Below are positions 44,154 through 55,139 of a DNA stretch of 64,000 nt, piece after piece. The stretch is from Bagarius yarrelli. Its lineage: Eukaryota > Chordata > Actinopteri > Siluriformes > Sisoridae. The DNA lies in NCBI GenBank assembly GCA_005784505.1, contig VCAZ01000049.1, positions 2,901,501 through 2,965,500 on the forward strand, in the 5' to 3' direction. Made by a program: the position numbers and the translations under genes. The number at the start of each line of letters is the position of its first letter. Within the stretch, counting starts at the first letter, position 1. The notes under the pieces are model-generated. The model saw nothing but the letters and a program-made list of their open reading frames with translations, did no database searches and was not told the origin of the DNA.

Positions 44154-44666
44154 TGTAATAAGCTGCGCAGAAGTACAGCGCGTTGTGCGACCCTCGTCTT
44201 GCTTTGGGAATGTGTAGAGAAACTAAGCTCTGTCCATCTCCACTCAATGTGAAATTACCTTCATAATGTTTTTCATATTCTGGCTTGGTAAAATAAACAT
44301 ATCCGATAAGTTTCAGGCTGTTGTCCTCATGGTGTAGTTTTTGGTACCACAGTATTGTGTTATAACTATTGATGCTGTGGTTGCAGGTAAGAGTTACAGG
44401 CGCTTCAGGCAAACACAGCACATCCGCAGGGCTCTGATGAACATCTTTGGAAAACAACAAACCTACATATACAGACAAAAGTTTTAAAGGTTCATGACGG
44501 TTACTGTATATTGTATAGATGTCTAAATCCCATAAAGAATTATATACATTGAAAGACATTATCTGTAATTTATACAGACTGCATCCTATAGAATTATCAG
44601 CTTAAGTCTGTTATTACCTGAGAGGCAGCTCAGACTGATGAATAGTTTAAATAAAACTCTAATCAT
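44154..44666 (-). CDS. TRBV: TRB V29, family 9, functional-looking
   Basis: Leader exon 44618-44666 encodes MIRVLFKLFISLSCLS. The intron is 155 bp and the V exon is 44154-44462. Family 9 marks are KDVHQSPADVLCLPE, LTCNHSINSYNTILWYQK, LIGYVYFTKPEYEKHY and NALYFCAAYY. One Cys extra (DVLCLPE) precedes the first canonical Cys. The RSS is CACAGTG (44147-44153), spacer 44124-44146 and nonamer CAAAAACCT (44115-44123). An ETS-CRE motif lies at 44766-44779. Confidence 0.92.
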
Positions 44667-44765
44667 AATGTTTTTTTTAATCAATCTAGGATACAAAAAG
44701 TCTACAGAAAAATGTGACACACAAATATGTGACACACAAATAAATCTCACTGTGTCAGGGAGACA

Positions 44766-44779
44766 GGAAATGACATCAT
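44766..44779 (-). promoter_or_regulatory. ETS-CRE promoter motif of V29
   Basis: The sequence ggaaatgacatcat starts about 100 bp upstream of the V29 ATG. It is nearly the same as upstream of V1. Confidence 0.6.
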
Positions 44780-45329
44780 TACAATGACTCACATTGTGAT
44801 CACACCCTTTTAGGGCACCAAGTTTGTGCTTCACTGTTAATCCTAGTTTTTATTTATTTAATTATTTATAGTTTGGTTTAATGTTAATGTATTTACGACA
44901 CTGAATATTTTTCCTGTCTGGCGTTGTTGTCCCACCATGCAAAACATTGAACATTATTATTTTGCAGTTTAAAAAAAAATATTTTGGGCCCCATATATTA
45001 TTATTATTAAAAATAGTAATTCATGGTAATATTTTCAAAATTATTCTGAAATTCAGAATTATTCATTTAATTTCTTAGTAATCATTTGAATCACACTGAT
45101 CGGATGTGTCAGTCTTCCCCCTGCCCGCCGTCGGATTTACCTGATAGCGACAGTCAGATGGCCAAATAAATATTATTCACAACACTAAAAATTAGCATTA
45201 CAACATGTCAAAGCTGGTAAATAAAAAAAAAAAATAAAATAAAAGTGTTGCATTTTACAAATACATTTTTCTGCCCATTTTTGTCTGTTTTTAAAACTAT
45301 TTAAAATGGTCCATAAGCCAGAATCTCTA

Positions 45330-45410
45330 CTAGGGTTGCAAAATTCCAGAAATTTTCAAGGCTTGTAAACTTGGGATCAAACAGGAATATATGGGAATTA
45401 ACAGGAATAT
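45330..45410. repeat. Fragment of an interspersed repeat hosting the Tc1 element
   Basis: It contains gggttgcaaaattcc and two partial repeats of gggaattaacaggaatat, phrases seen in fish hAT-like nonautonomous elements. The Tc1 copy begins at a TA inside it. Confidence 0.45.
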
Positions 45411-46480
45411 ACACTGCTCAAAAAAATAAAGGTAACACTAAAATAACACATTCTAGATCTGAATGAATGAAATATTCTTATTAAATACTTTGTTCTTTAC
45501 ATAGTTGAATGTGCTGACAACAAAATCACACAAAAATTATCAATGAAAATCAAATTTATTAACCCATGGAGGTCTGGATTTGGAGTCACACTCAAAATTG
45601 AAGTGGAAAAACACACTACAGGCTGATCCAACTTTGATGTCCTTAAAACAAGTCAAAATAAGGCTTAGTAGTGTGTGTGGCCTACACGTGCCTGTATGAC
45701 CTCCCTACAACGCCTGGGCATGCTCCTGATGAGGTGGTGGATGGTCCCCTGAGGGATCTCCTTCCAGACCTGGACTAAAGCATCCTGGACTCCTGGACAG
45801 TCTGTGGTGCAACGTGGCGTTGGTGGATGGAGCGAGACATGATGTCCCAGATGTGCTCAATTGGATTCAGGTATGGGGAACGGGCGGGCCAGTCCATAGC
45901 ATCAATGCCTTCGTCTTGCAGGAACTGCTGACACACTCCAGCCACATGAGGTCTAGCATTGTCCTGCATTAGTAGGAACCCAGGGGCAACCTCACCGGCA
46001 TATGGTCTCACAAGGGGTCTGAGGATCTCATCTCGGTACCTAATAGCAGTCAGGCTACCTCTGGCGAGCACATGGAGGGCTGTGCGGCCCTCCAAAGAAA
46101 TGCCACCCCACACCATTACTGACCCACTGCCAAACCGGTCATGCTGGAGGATGTTGCAGGCAGCAGAACGTTCTCTTGTTCCTCCTTGCACAAAGGCGGA
46201 GGTAGCGGTCCTGCTGCTGGGTTGTTGCCCTCCTACGGCCTCCTCCACGTCTCCTGATGTACTGGCCTGTCTCCCGGTAGCACCTCCATGGTCTGGACAC
46301 TACGCTGACAGACACAGCAAACCTTCTTGCCACAGCTCGCATTGATGTGCCATCCTGGATGAGCTGCACTATCTGAGCCACTTGTGTGGGTTGTAGACTC
46401 CGTCTCATGCTACCACTAGATTGAAAGCAGCGCCAGCATTTAAAAGTGACTAAAACATCAGCCAGAACTGTAACGTCAGA
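45411..46480 (-). mobile_element. Tc1/mariner element, defective
   Basis: The left end has a terminal inverted-repeat-like cactgctcaaaaaaataaagg after a TA. The transposase is read in two pieces. The N-terminal part (46139-46408) has the helix-turn-helix region with QIVQLIQDGTSMRAVARRF. The C-terminal part (45775-46248) has GSGSVMVWGGISL, LLMQDNARPH with a catalytic Asp, and SPYLNPIEHIWD with the catalytic Glu. The segment between, with the first catalytic Asp, is deleted. The right inverted repeat is not found. Confidence 0.85.
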
Positions 46481-46844
46481 ATAAGGAGAACTGTAAAAAA
46501 CACTGATTCACATTTACATCATTTAGCAGATCCGGAGCAAAGTGCAGCTCAATAGTGGGACATTAGATCACAAAACAAAGTGTGACAACCCACAAAAACT
46601 TAGCAGCATAAATAAAGAGCAACGTGAAAAAAGACCAATTTTTAAATACATGTAGGACTTTTTTAGTTGAAAAAAGCATTAATTAAGGAAATATCACATA
46701 TCGTCGCTCCACTGAGTGTGTTTTTATATTGGAATAATGCCAGTTCGGTTGTTGTCCGTTGTGATGCGGTTAAACAGGTGTAAGAGTCAGTAAAATTAAT
46801 TAAAGAGGTTTTTGTGTTAAGGAGAGTAAGTGTGTAACACTGTG

Positions 46845-47289
46845 TGTAATAGGCTGCACAGAAATAAAATGCACTGTGCAGGGCCTGCCTTGCGTTGGCA
46901 ATTTGTAGAGACACTAAAGATTCTCCATTGCCAGTCAGGGTAAATTGTCCATCGTAATTGCTCTCGATTTTTTTTGTATGGCTGTAGGCTGCATATCCGA
47001 TGAGCTTTAGGCTGGAGTCTCCGTGTGTTCTCTGATACCACAGTACCGTGTCATAGTTATAGATGCTGTGTTTGCAGGTAAGATTTACACTCTCTTCAGG
47101 CAAACACACCACATCGGCAGGACTTTGATAAACATCTTTGCAAAACAAAGAACCTTTCAGAAATAAATGAGTTTAAAATTAGTTAAGACAAATTTTATTG
47201 AATCATTTTTAGATTTGATTGATATGAACACTAATATTACCTAAGAGGCAGCTCACACATATAATGAGTCTAAATAAAGATCTTAACAT
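46845..47289 (-). CDS. TRBV: TRB V30, family 9, functional-looking
   Basis: Leader exon 47241-47289 encodes MLRSLFRLIICVSCLL. The intron is 87 bp and the V exon is 46845-47153. It reads CKDVYQSPADVVCLPEE, LTCKHSIYNYDTVLWYQRTHGD and SAFYFCAAYY. Framework 3 uses AFYFC where the family has ALYFC. The RSS is CACAGTG (46838-46844), spacer 46815-46837 and nonamer CAAAAACCT (46806-46814). The promoter motif ggatatgacatca lies at 47374-47386. Confidence 0.92.
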
Positions 47290-47373
47290 AATGATTTATT
47301 CAAACTAGTTCAAGAAATAATTAATACCTTATTTAAGTTTCGGCCAGACACTATATATCTTATTGGAGAGACA

Positions 47374-47386
47374 GGATATGACATCA
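47374..47386 (-). promoter_or_regulatory. CRE-like promoter motif of V30
   Basis: The sequence ggatatgacatca has GGAT where other copies have GGAA. A ctatatatc stretch lies between it and the leader. Confidence 0.5.
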
Positions 47387-47444
47387 GCATGACAAACAGT
47401 AGTGTCATTTTCTCCATTGAAAGGTGCTTATACCAGTATATTTA

Positions 47445-47545
47445 CATTTACATTATTTAGCCGACACCCTTATCCAGAAAGTCGTACCAAAGGGATTTGA
47501 GACTTATCATCGAAAGGCTCAACAACGGTACAATCATCTTCTGAA
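47445..47545 (-). mobile_element. LINE or SINE tail fragment, antisense
   Basis: The complement of the shared LINE/SINE 3' end (acatttacattatttag, cttatccagaaagtcg). It adjoins the truncated V31 relic. Confidence 0.55.
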
Positions 47546-47567
47546 GACATCTTCTGAATAATATGTC

Positions 47568-47745
47568 TTACAGGTGAACTTCCTGGTGAAACCCAGGTTA
47601 TACCGGGTTTCTGAAAAGAAGTGCTAAAAGTGTTGAAGTAACTTAAACAAATGTGTTTGTTGAATGTGGATTTGGACTAGAAAATCAAGTGACAAAATAA
47701 GGAAAGCTGTGATTATATTGAACTCCTGCTGTGACCCAAATTAAA
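47568..47745 (-). pseudogene. TRB V31 relic, family 8
   Basis: It resembles the 5' part of V28 and V33: cttcctggtgaaacccaggt and gggtttctg from framework 1, then caaaataagg and tgattatattgaactcctg from the leader. The start codon has changed (ATG to ATA) and everything after framework 1 is missing, replaced by a LINE/SINE tail at 47445-47545. Confidence 0.65.
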
Positions 47746-47967
47746 CTCTAAAAGTGGAGAGAAGAATAAATTCAATGGAATCAAACTTCCTTGTTATATG
47801 AGCAAGTAAATGGCATGATATACTGTTGCGTTTCGGATAGAGTAGTTTAATACTTGATTAATATCAGCTGTTTCGCATTTAGTGCAACTTGTGATGGGGT
47901 TGAACGGGTGTATGAGGTTATAAAGGGTAGGTTTTTGTTCTCACAAGCAGACAGATGTGACACTGTG

Positions 47968-48469
47968 CGTAATAAGCTGCACAGAAGTAGAGAGCGCTGT
48001 GTGGCACTCGTCTTGCTTTTGGTATGTGTAGGGAAGCTAATGAGCCCCCGTTTCCATCCACTGTAAAATTACCTTCGTAATCTTTCTCGATTTGTTTAGT
48101 AGTGGTATAATAAACATATCCAATGAGGTGTAGACTGGTGTCTCCATGTATTTTCTGATACCACTGTATTATGTTGTAGTTTTGGATGCTGTGTTTGCAG
48201 GTAAGATTTACACTCTCCTCAGGCAAACACAGAACGTCAGCAGGACTTTGATGAACATCTTCGCAAAATAAAGAACCTAGATTGAAAAAAAGTTACATCC
48301 GGATTCCTTTATTATAGAGTTATTATAGTGTTAAACAAAAGAATTTGACACAATATGTATATAAATATTCATGTACACATATTCATAACGGCTTATGTTA
48401 ACTAATAAGCTAATAATTACCTAAGAGGCAGCTCATAGAAACGATGTGTGTAATTATAATTCTAATCAT
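47968..48469 (-). CDS. TRBV: TRB V32, family 9, functional-looking
   Basis: Leader exon 48421-48469 encodes MIRIIITHIVSMSCLL. The intron is 144 bp and the V exon is 47968-48276. It reads CEDVHQSPADVLCLPEE, LTCKHSIQNYNIIQWYQKIHGD and SALYFCAAYY. Framework 2 begins IQWYQ instead of ILWYQ. The RSS is CACAGTG (47961-47967), spacer 47938-47960 and nonamer CAAAAACCT (47929-47937). The promoter motif ggatatgacatcat is at 48564-48577. Confidence 0.92.
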
Positions 48470-48563
48470 AATTATTTTGTTCAACAGTAGTGTTGATAAC
48501 AAATGATCTACATTTATACTAAATCAGTAGTATGTTGTGCATGATCGTATAGGAAAGAAGACA

Positions 48564-48577
48564 GGATATGACATCAT
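48564..48577 (-). promoter_or_regulatory. CRE-like promoter motif of V32
   Basis: The sequence ggatatgacatcat starts 95 bp upstream of the V32 ATG. Confidence 0.5.
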
Positions 48578-48599
48578 TACATTGCTAAACGCTGTGGTT

Positions 48600-49285
48600 A
48601 CACCTATTTGTTTGAAATTAGATGCTGCTGATTTAAATTCAGAAGGAATAGTAGTTGAGCAAGCACATTCGATTCGATTCTATACACAATTATAATAAGC
48701 AGGAGAGATCTTGTGAAATATAAATTCTATAACTTCTGTAAGTTATGATATAACCTGTTTTTTGAAATAATTTTCAGAAACATTGTGCAACATGCAGGTA
48801 AAAACTTGAGACATACCACAATGCTTCGAATTTATGACTTAATTTATGATTTATGACGAAATTAAACAAAGTCAAAATTCTGACTTTAAAAAAATCAAAA
48901 TTATGACTTTAAAAAATCAAAATCAAGACTGTCAGGTGTGTCCCATATAGCAGGTTGTTATCTTTCTAATATAGAATTGATTTTTTTTATTTCTTTTTAT
49001 AAATCAGAGACCATGTTAGAACATATCATCAGAAAAGTTCATGAATTTAAAAAGTCACAGTAACTATGTCATAATTTAATAATGACTTAAGTATCTCATA
49101 ATTTTTCGACTTTTTCTATCATAATTATGACTAATTAATTTTATAATTATGACTTAAATATGTCGACTTTTAATTTCTTTGGGGTGGCTTCCATAAGTAC
49201 TAGTCTGACTTCTGTGGTTAATTTGAATGGTTAAATAAATCTACAGCGACATCTACAGGCCAGGTAATGTTTTGCACATTCCTTT
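48600..49285. other. Spacer between V32 and V33
   Basis: AT-rich, with locally repeated phrases such as aaaatcaaaattatgac (48880-48925). No gene or known element. Confidence 0.5.
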
Positions 49286-49324
49286 AGTATTTGTTCAGCA
49301 CTAAAGAAACTTTGCACCACAGTG

Positions 49325-49754
49325 TTACTCACAGCACATAAATACAGAGCATCATCTTGTTGCTGCAGGTTCTTCACTGTAAAAGATCCACTCTCTGCTA
49401 CAGTCTTAACTGCCTGATACTTGTCTTCACTAAATGTTCCATAATCTGGTTTAGCACCAACAGTAGTAAATGCGATCAGTGTGAATCCCTGCCCTGGAAG
49501 CTGCTTGTACCAGTACATCCGACTGTAACTGACACCCTTATTATGAGTGCAGTTCATTTCTGCCGAGCTTCCTGGAGAACTCCAGATTATATCAGGTTTC
49601 TGGAAAACATCACTTCCAACCACTTCACCTGTTAAAGAGAAATGAAACAAATAAACGTAAGTGCTAAAACATGTTAAAGATAAACCAGATGTGATGTTTG
49701 CAGATGTGAAGTTTTACCAGAAAAAAGTGTCAGAATAATAAGTGTTGGGATCAT
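49325..49754 (-). CDS. TRBV: TRB V33, family 8, functional-looking
   Basis: Leader exon 49718-49754 encodes MIPTLIILTLFS, three codons shorter than in V28. The intron is 89 bp and the V exon is 49325-49628. It reads GSDVFQKPDIIWSSPGSS, EMNCTHNKGVSYSRMYWYKQLPG and DALYLCAVSN. Leu replaces Phe before the second Cys. The RSS is CACTGTG (49318-49324), spacer 49295-49317 and nonamer ACAAATACT (49286-49294), with the same nonamer as V28. A ggaaatgacatac variant of the promoter motif lies at 49848-49860. Confidence 0.92.
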
Positions 49755-50094
49755 GTTGAAGTGTGGAGGTTAAAGAGGGACACCGTGAACTGAAATGAAC
49801 TCCGAGGATCAGTTTAACTGAAATGAACTTCCTCTATACATGACAAAGGAAATGACATACACACATGTAGCTGCTCTACTGATAGGACGTACAATATTGG
49901 AATAAAATCAGCAGTTTGGGGTTAACTGTAACAGTTATGGCGGTAAAACAGCATTTTATACTTCTGCTTTCACTATTTGTTGTGGTTAGCAGTGTATTTA
50001 ATATAGTTTTGATGTGGTTAAACAGATGTCTAAGGCTGTATTATATGTTAATTAGAGTTTATGTTCTAAGAACAGGAACGTGTGCGACACTGTG

Positions 50095-50635
50095 TGTAAT
50101 AAGCAGCACAGAAATATAGAGCGTTGTGCAGCCCTGCTCTTGCTTTGGGAATTTGTAGAGAAACGAATGATTTTCCTTCTCCACTTAATATAAAATTGTC
50201 GTCATAATTTTTCTCGTATGTTGGCGTGGTATAATAAACATATCCGATGAGTTCCAGGCCGGTGTCTTTTTGGGTTCTTTGATACCACAATATTGTATCG
50301 TAGCTCTGGATGCTATGGTTACAAGTTAGAGTTACATTCTCTTCAGGCGAACACAACACATCAGCAGGACGTTGATGAACATCTTTGCAAATCAAAGAAC
50401 CTTAAAAAAGGAATTCGAAAAATTATTAGCAAAATAACATTAATGATGCAATATTTATTTACATTTGCACCCTTATACAGAACGACGTGCAAAAGTGCGC
50501 TAGATCACAAAACAAAGTGTAAAAACCCAAACAAAGTGCACAGAGCACAGAGTTAATATGAATGTATTCTAAGTGAACAAAATTACCTGAGAGAAAGCAC
50601 ACACTAAGGAAGAATCTATAGAAAATTCTGATCAT
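50095..50635 (-). CDS. TRBV: TRB V34, family 9, functional-looking
   Basis: Leader exon 50587-50635 encodes MIRIFYRFFLSVCFLS. The intron, at 186 bp, is the longest of the array and holds a LINE/SINE-tail fragment (50456-50500). The V exon is 50095-50400. It reads CKDVHQRPADVLCSPEE, LTCNHSIQSYDTILWYQRTQKD and NALYFCAAYY. The RSS is CACAGTG (50088-50094), spacer 50065-50087 and nonamer ACATAAACT (50056-50064), weaker than in its relatives. A CRE-like gtgatgtcat lies at 50721-50730. Confidence 0.91.
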
Positions 50636-50639
50636 AGTC

Positions 50640-51449
50640 AGTGATTATAACCTGGCAAACTTTAATCAGCAAGTTCTTGACACAGGCTCTGTTAAAGCAT
50701 CAGCACTGGTGATACAGGATGTGATGTCATTATGTAGATAAAGTCACGCCCACTACTGTAAATTGTTTCAGATGTCATAAAGGAGAGAACGCTATCATGA
50801 ATATAAATGTATTAACATGAATATAACATAGTTATTTGGGGGGACTAAAATATTTTATTCACTGTGTGTGCAATAATCTTGAAGCGGTACATAACAATAT
50901 TAAATCACTAAATGCATTTTTAGAGATCTCAGTTTTTTATAGTGAGTTGTACAACATAAGTCAATTGTACATCATTGATAGACATAAGAAATAACGTCTC
51001 CTTCACCCACTGAGGCCCAATCCCAATTCTACACTCTTCCTTCTTTCCTGGTTTCCCAGCTCCCGGTTCTGTTCATCCTCCGGTTCCTCTGTATCCCATT
51101 TCTCTCTGCCAAGCTCACGTTTATTTTTGTGTTTAATAAACGCATCCATTTGGGTTTAACTGTGTATCTGGTGTATCGTTTCACTAATATACTATAAATG
51201 ATTATTGTTTAAACATATTTTTAGCACTTCTAAAATCTTCTTTCATAAACATTTTTTAGTTTAAAATGCCTCTTTTGATTTATTTGTTTAGTACTTTTAC
51301 GTGAAAGATCAGCTACTGCATCTCAAGAACTAAATTCTTAAAGAACAGAGTCATGTCTGTTGTGGAGTTTCAGGGTGTTTGGTGAACTTGTAGAGTAAAA
51401 GCCTACAGCAGGTGGCTAATTAGTGAGATTTGTGCTGCTCTGAATGAGA
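50640..51449. other. Spacer between V34 and V35
   Basis: It contains a CT-rich stretch (51020-51120) and an aataaa-containing stretch near 51135. No gene recognised. Confidence 0.45.
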
Positions 51450-51488
51450 AGGTTTTTGCTATAGATGACAGACTCCTGTAGCACTGTG

Positions 51489-51914
51489 TCTAATTTCACG
51501 GCACAGAGATAGACAGCACTGTCTTCTGCCTCCAGGTTTTGAAGGGTAAGTGTCCCTCTATTGCTCCCATCTCCATCCAACTTGATTTTGGCTTTCATGG
51601 AATCTTCAGGATAAAGGAACTCTGAATTGAGATATCCGAGAAGCTGTAATTGTGTGTTCTTAGATCGTTTATACCACAGCATGAGCCGATGGGCTGGTAT
51701 GGCATGGGAGCAAGAAAGATTTGCAGATTCTTGTATATTCTTGATTGAATCAGAAGGAGTCTGATCAACATTATTGGCAGCAGAAGATCTTCCTGTATGA
51801 AAAGAAAAGATTCAGTCAAGTCACATTTGGCATAATGCATAAACTTTTGAATGGTCTGTGTTTACCTATACTGCTAATTAATGATACAGTTAAAGTTATG
51901 AGAACAAAGTTCAT
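51489..51914 (-). CDS. TRBV: TRB V35, family 10, functional-looking
   Basis: Leader exon 51866-51914 encodes MNFVLITLTVSLISSI. The intron is only 73 bp and the V exon is 51489-51792. It reads ANNVDQTPSDSIKNIQES, LSCSHAIPAHRLMLWYKRSKNT, LLGYLNSEFLYPEDS and DSAVYLCAVKL. The RSS is CACAGTG (51482-51488), spacer 51459-51481 and nonamer CAAAAACCT (51450-51458). V38 and V40 are its relatives. Confidence 0.92.
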
Positions 51915-52072
51915 CTTGGCTTCACATCTGAGTCAATAGCAGCGGGTGCACATTCTTTGAGTTGCTTTAGAGTCACAGGATGCAACACGCCCCTAAAAAG
52001 GGAATGGTTACAAAGCCGTACTGAAAAATAGCTAAGACCGGTCTTTGATTGATTATACACTATTAGGTAAAC

Positions 52073-52143
52073 AAGAATTATTATAAATTATTTCGTAAAA
52101 CTTTAGAATTAAAAGTATTACGAAATAATTTATAATAATTCTT
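52073..52143. repeat. Perfect 26-bp inverted repeat (hairpin)
   Basis: The arms 52073-52098 and 52118-52143 are exact reverse complements, with a 19-bp loop. The arms contain ttataaattatttcgtaa and its complement. It abuts the SINE at 52148. Confidence 0.9.
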
Positions 52144-52147
52144 TTTT

Positions 52148-52902
52148 AGCCCAGTGATTAAGGTGTTGGACTGCTAATTGGAAGATCTGGGTAGGGCTGT
52201 CACGATTATCAAATTTTGCTGACAATTAATTGTCAAAGTAAAAATTGCAATTATGATGATTTATTTAGCCCCTGTTTTGGGGCTTTAACGATTAATTGTT
52301 TGTTTTATGGCTTTGACAATTAATTGTTTGTAAAAAACAATTAAGCATTCAAGAAAAGCAACTCAAAGCATTTTATAATCGCTCAAATTTGTGCCTTATT
52401 AACACTTTACTGTAAATATTTTATTATAGATAAATAGTAGCTAAGGAAATTCATATGTTGCGTCCTCTCAGTGGGGTTTATCTTTTTAGCAACATATGAA
52501 TTTGCTCATACTCCATGCAGTTGCATTAGGGGCTGTTAACATGGTTGAGCTTGTGATAAAGCGTTATTGAAGCGCCCTTGGAGCGTCAGACAACCCTAAG
52601 CTCCAACTTTCCAATCACGCCGCTCCACTCCCTTACTCTGGTTGAAAGTAGGATGCTGCAGGTACTACAGCTCCCCCCTGTGGCTAATAAAAGTGTGTGA
52701 TAATTGCTGTTGGATTTAACGATCGCATTTAGGTCAAATAATTGCGATTAATTAATCATTTTGACAGCCTTAGATCTAGGTTTAGTTCCCAGCACAACCA
52801 AGTTATTACTGCTGGGCCCTGAGCAAGGCCCTTAATCCACAATTGGTCAGTTGTATAAAAGAGATCAATTTAAGTCGCTTTGGATAAGGGCTGCTCAATA
52901 CC
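52148..52902 (+). mobile_element. Type A SINE split by a hAT-like element
   Basis: The SINE head is at 52148-52191 (cccagtgattaaggtg, ggactgctaattggaagatc). It resumes at 52773 (gttcccagcac, ctgggccctgagcaaggccc) and runs to about 52902. The interruption is the element at 52192-52772. Confidence 0.8.
52192..52772. mobile_element. hAT-like nonautonomous element (581 bp)
   Basis: The ends are tagggctgtca and tgacagcctta, which form imperfect terminal inverted repeats. The flanks gatctggg (52184-52191) and gatctagg (52773-52780) match at 7 of 8 positions, as an 8-bp target duplication typical of hAT transposons. There is no transposase frame. Confidence 0.78.
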
Positions 52903-53055
52903 CAAAATGTACTACATATAAAAAGAATGTTTTTTTTTCTGTTAAAAACCCTGGCAATTTGTCAATTACAGGCCACAGAAGCAGGTGATAACGAGGTGTT
53001 GAGAATATTGACACCGAGGTTTTTGTACAGAACAAAGCAGATCTGCAGCACTGTG

Positions 53056-53578
53056 TAATATGCAGCACAGAAGTAGACTTCACTGTCACTGGCTAAAAGA
53101 TTTTTAATCATCAATGAGACATTTTTGTTTCCATCCCCAGCGATCTCCACTTTAGGCTTAAAATCATTTTCAACTTGTGATGACGATTTTCCCATTTGAA
53201 ATCCAATAAAAGTCAGTCGCAGGTCTTGACTTTGTCTGTACCAGTTGATTTGATTATAATTTGGTACACTGTGCTGACACTGGATTATAACTGACTGTTT
53301 GGGGTTGCCAAAAAGATCAGGAGGATTCTGGTTAACACGGTCACTCTGAGAAAACCCTGCAATGAAAAAGAATTGAAATGATATTGAACAAAAATAATAT
53401 CCAGTGCATTATATGACTCAAACATTACAACCCCTTAAACAAAACCTGACAAGAAGGATAAATATTCGTTAAAATAATAGATTAAATTAATATTAGTGCT
53501 TAAACATATTGATTTAAATAAAAATATACCTTTACGACACATTATTAAAACCCATATAACACTGGCAGCTTGGATCAT
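53056..53578 (-). CDS. TRBV: TRB V36, single-member family 11
   Basis: The leader exon 53530-53578 encodes MIQAASVIWVLIMCRK; an ATG four codons upstream (53588-53590) is also in frame. The intron is 173 bp and the V exon is 53056-53356. It reads SDRVNQNPPDLFGNPK, IIQCQHSVPNYNQINWYRQSQD and DSEVYFCAAYY. Framework 2 starts INWYRQ, and Glu replaces Ala in DSEVYF. The RSS is CACAGTG (53049-53055), spacer 53026-53048 and nonamer CAAAAACCT (53017-53025). Its CAAYY ending is shared with family 9. Confidence 0.92.
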
Positions 53579-53599
53579 GTTAAAAGTCATGTCTGTTCC

Positions 53600-55139
53600 A
53601 AACTAAGCTAAATTCCACAGAGTAAAACGGCAACTGTTTTCTGCCATGCTTTAACATCACAGCACCCCACATATGGGGAAAAACATGAACTGCATCCTTG
53701 TTAAGAAGAGGGGCAGCCTTTATGATAATCTTGTGTAAAAGTGTAGAATAGTGAGACATCTTTTAAGCACCACTGCCCAAGTTCCAAACAAGAAAAAATA
53801 TTAATCTAATCATTCATCAGGATTGTTTTAATAGTAGTGACTGCATTAACATTATTGCAGGTGCTTTCAGCATAGCTAAAGCTGGTTAAAGATACTTAAT
53901 TTCTAATGTCTAAATGTCTAGATAGTCATATAAATCTTTAGGCAGATGGATGACACAGTAAAAGTCTGAAAGTTAATTATCTCAGCTCTATTTCAAAATC
54001 TGAATCTGCACCTAAAGTGTCACAATGAGGTGCAAGTGATGAGTATAAGTCTAAAAACTCAAGTAAAAGAGAAATTATCTGCATCTGCATTTGCAGCACA
54101 TATATAAAATCTAATAGTAGTACTAATGAAGCTAGGATGTGTACGTTATTTGGATGCACCGATACTGATACCGGGTCCAATACAGAGGTCATGTACTCAT
54201 GCTTGTAAAAGCACTCTGATACCAAAGAATGATACCTTGTCTTGTGTCAGCAGAGACAGAATGTCTGGCTCAGTGGTGTGAAAATATTACAAAAATAATA
54301 ATGACGACCCACACATGACAGACTGCAAACTTTATTTCGGAAAAATTTGAAGAAATTAAAAAATGAGTAAAATTTAAACATTAAAACCCAAAAGTGAACA
54401 CAAGAATTTGCCGCAAACAATCGGCACTCGGCAACCAACCCTTCTGCAAAAACCCTGCAAGAAAAGAGAAAATAGCTAAAGATAATAATGCCACATTTCA
54501 AAGTACAGATATCGGTATCTGCAATTACCAGGAAAGAAATATCGGTACCGGTACTCAGTTAAAAAAAAAAAAATATATATATATATATTGATAAATCCTT
54601 AGCCTCCATATTGGATAAGGGTTAGGAATTAGATACTGCAGTGTAGGTTTTGTCATGTGAACTCCTTCTGTAAAATTCAGTCTTCCAAAATACACTACAG
54701 CCTACGATCATGGCTGCCTCGGACTACACTGCCCCGAATCCTTTACCACTGAAACTTTTCAATTACCAGATTACTGAGCAACTTGTTTATGTTGTATTTG
54801 CCTGACTCTGCAAAGCAGTTTTAGTGTTAGATACAAGCTTTATGCAATTCCCCCAAAAAAGGACATCTTTACCATCTTTCCCATATCACATATATAAAAC
54901 ACTACTGCAAACATTATCTGGAAATAATAAAGACACTTCCTAGGGGTAGGAGTTAGCGTTAACGACTACCTCATTTATAATAATTTGTGTTAAGGTATAA
55001 TTTTCGCTTGACATAGTATCACTTGATTTTTGGTCTCGTTAATAGGGATTTTGGGTAAGCATGTCATTGAATTGGACAAACACTGGAGATTTCACCTCAG
55101 CTAGCTAATAAACAAAAGTGCTGAATACACTGTTACTGA
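53600..55139. other. V-free interval, 1.5 kb
   Basis: No V segment is recognised. Around 54150-54560 there are inverted cgatactgataccgg and atcggtaccggtactc phrases that suggest another decayed nonautonomous DNA element. An (AT)n run is at 54572-54589. Confidence 0.45.
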
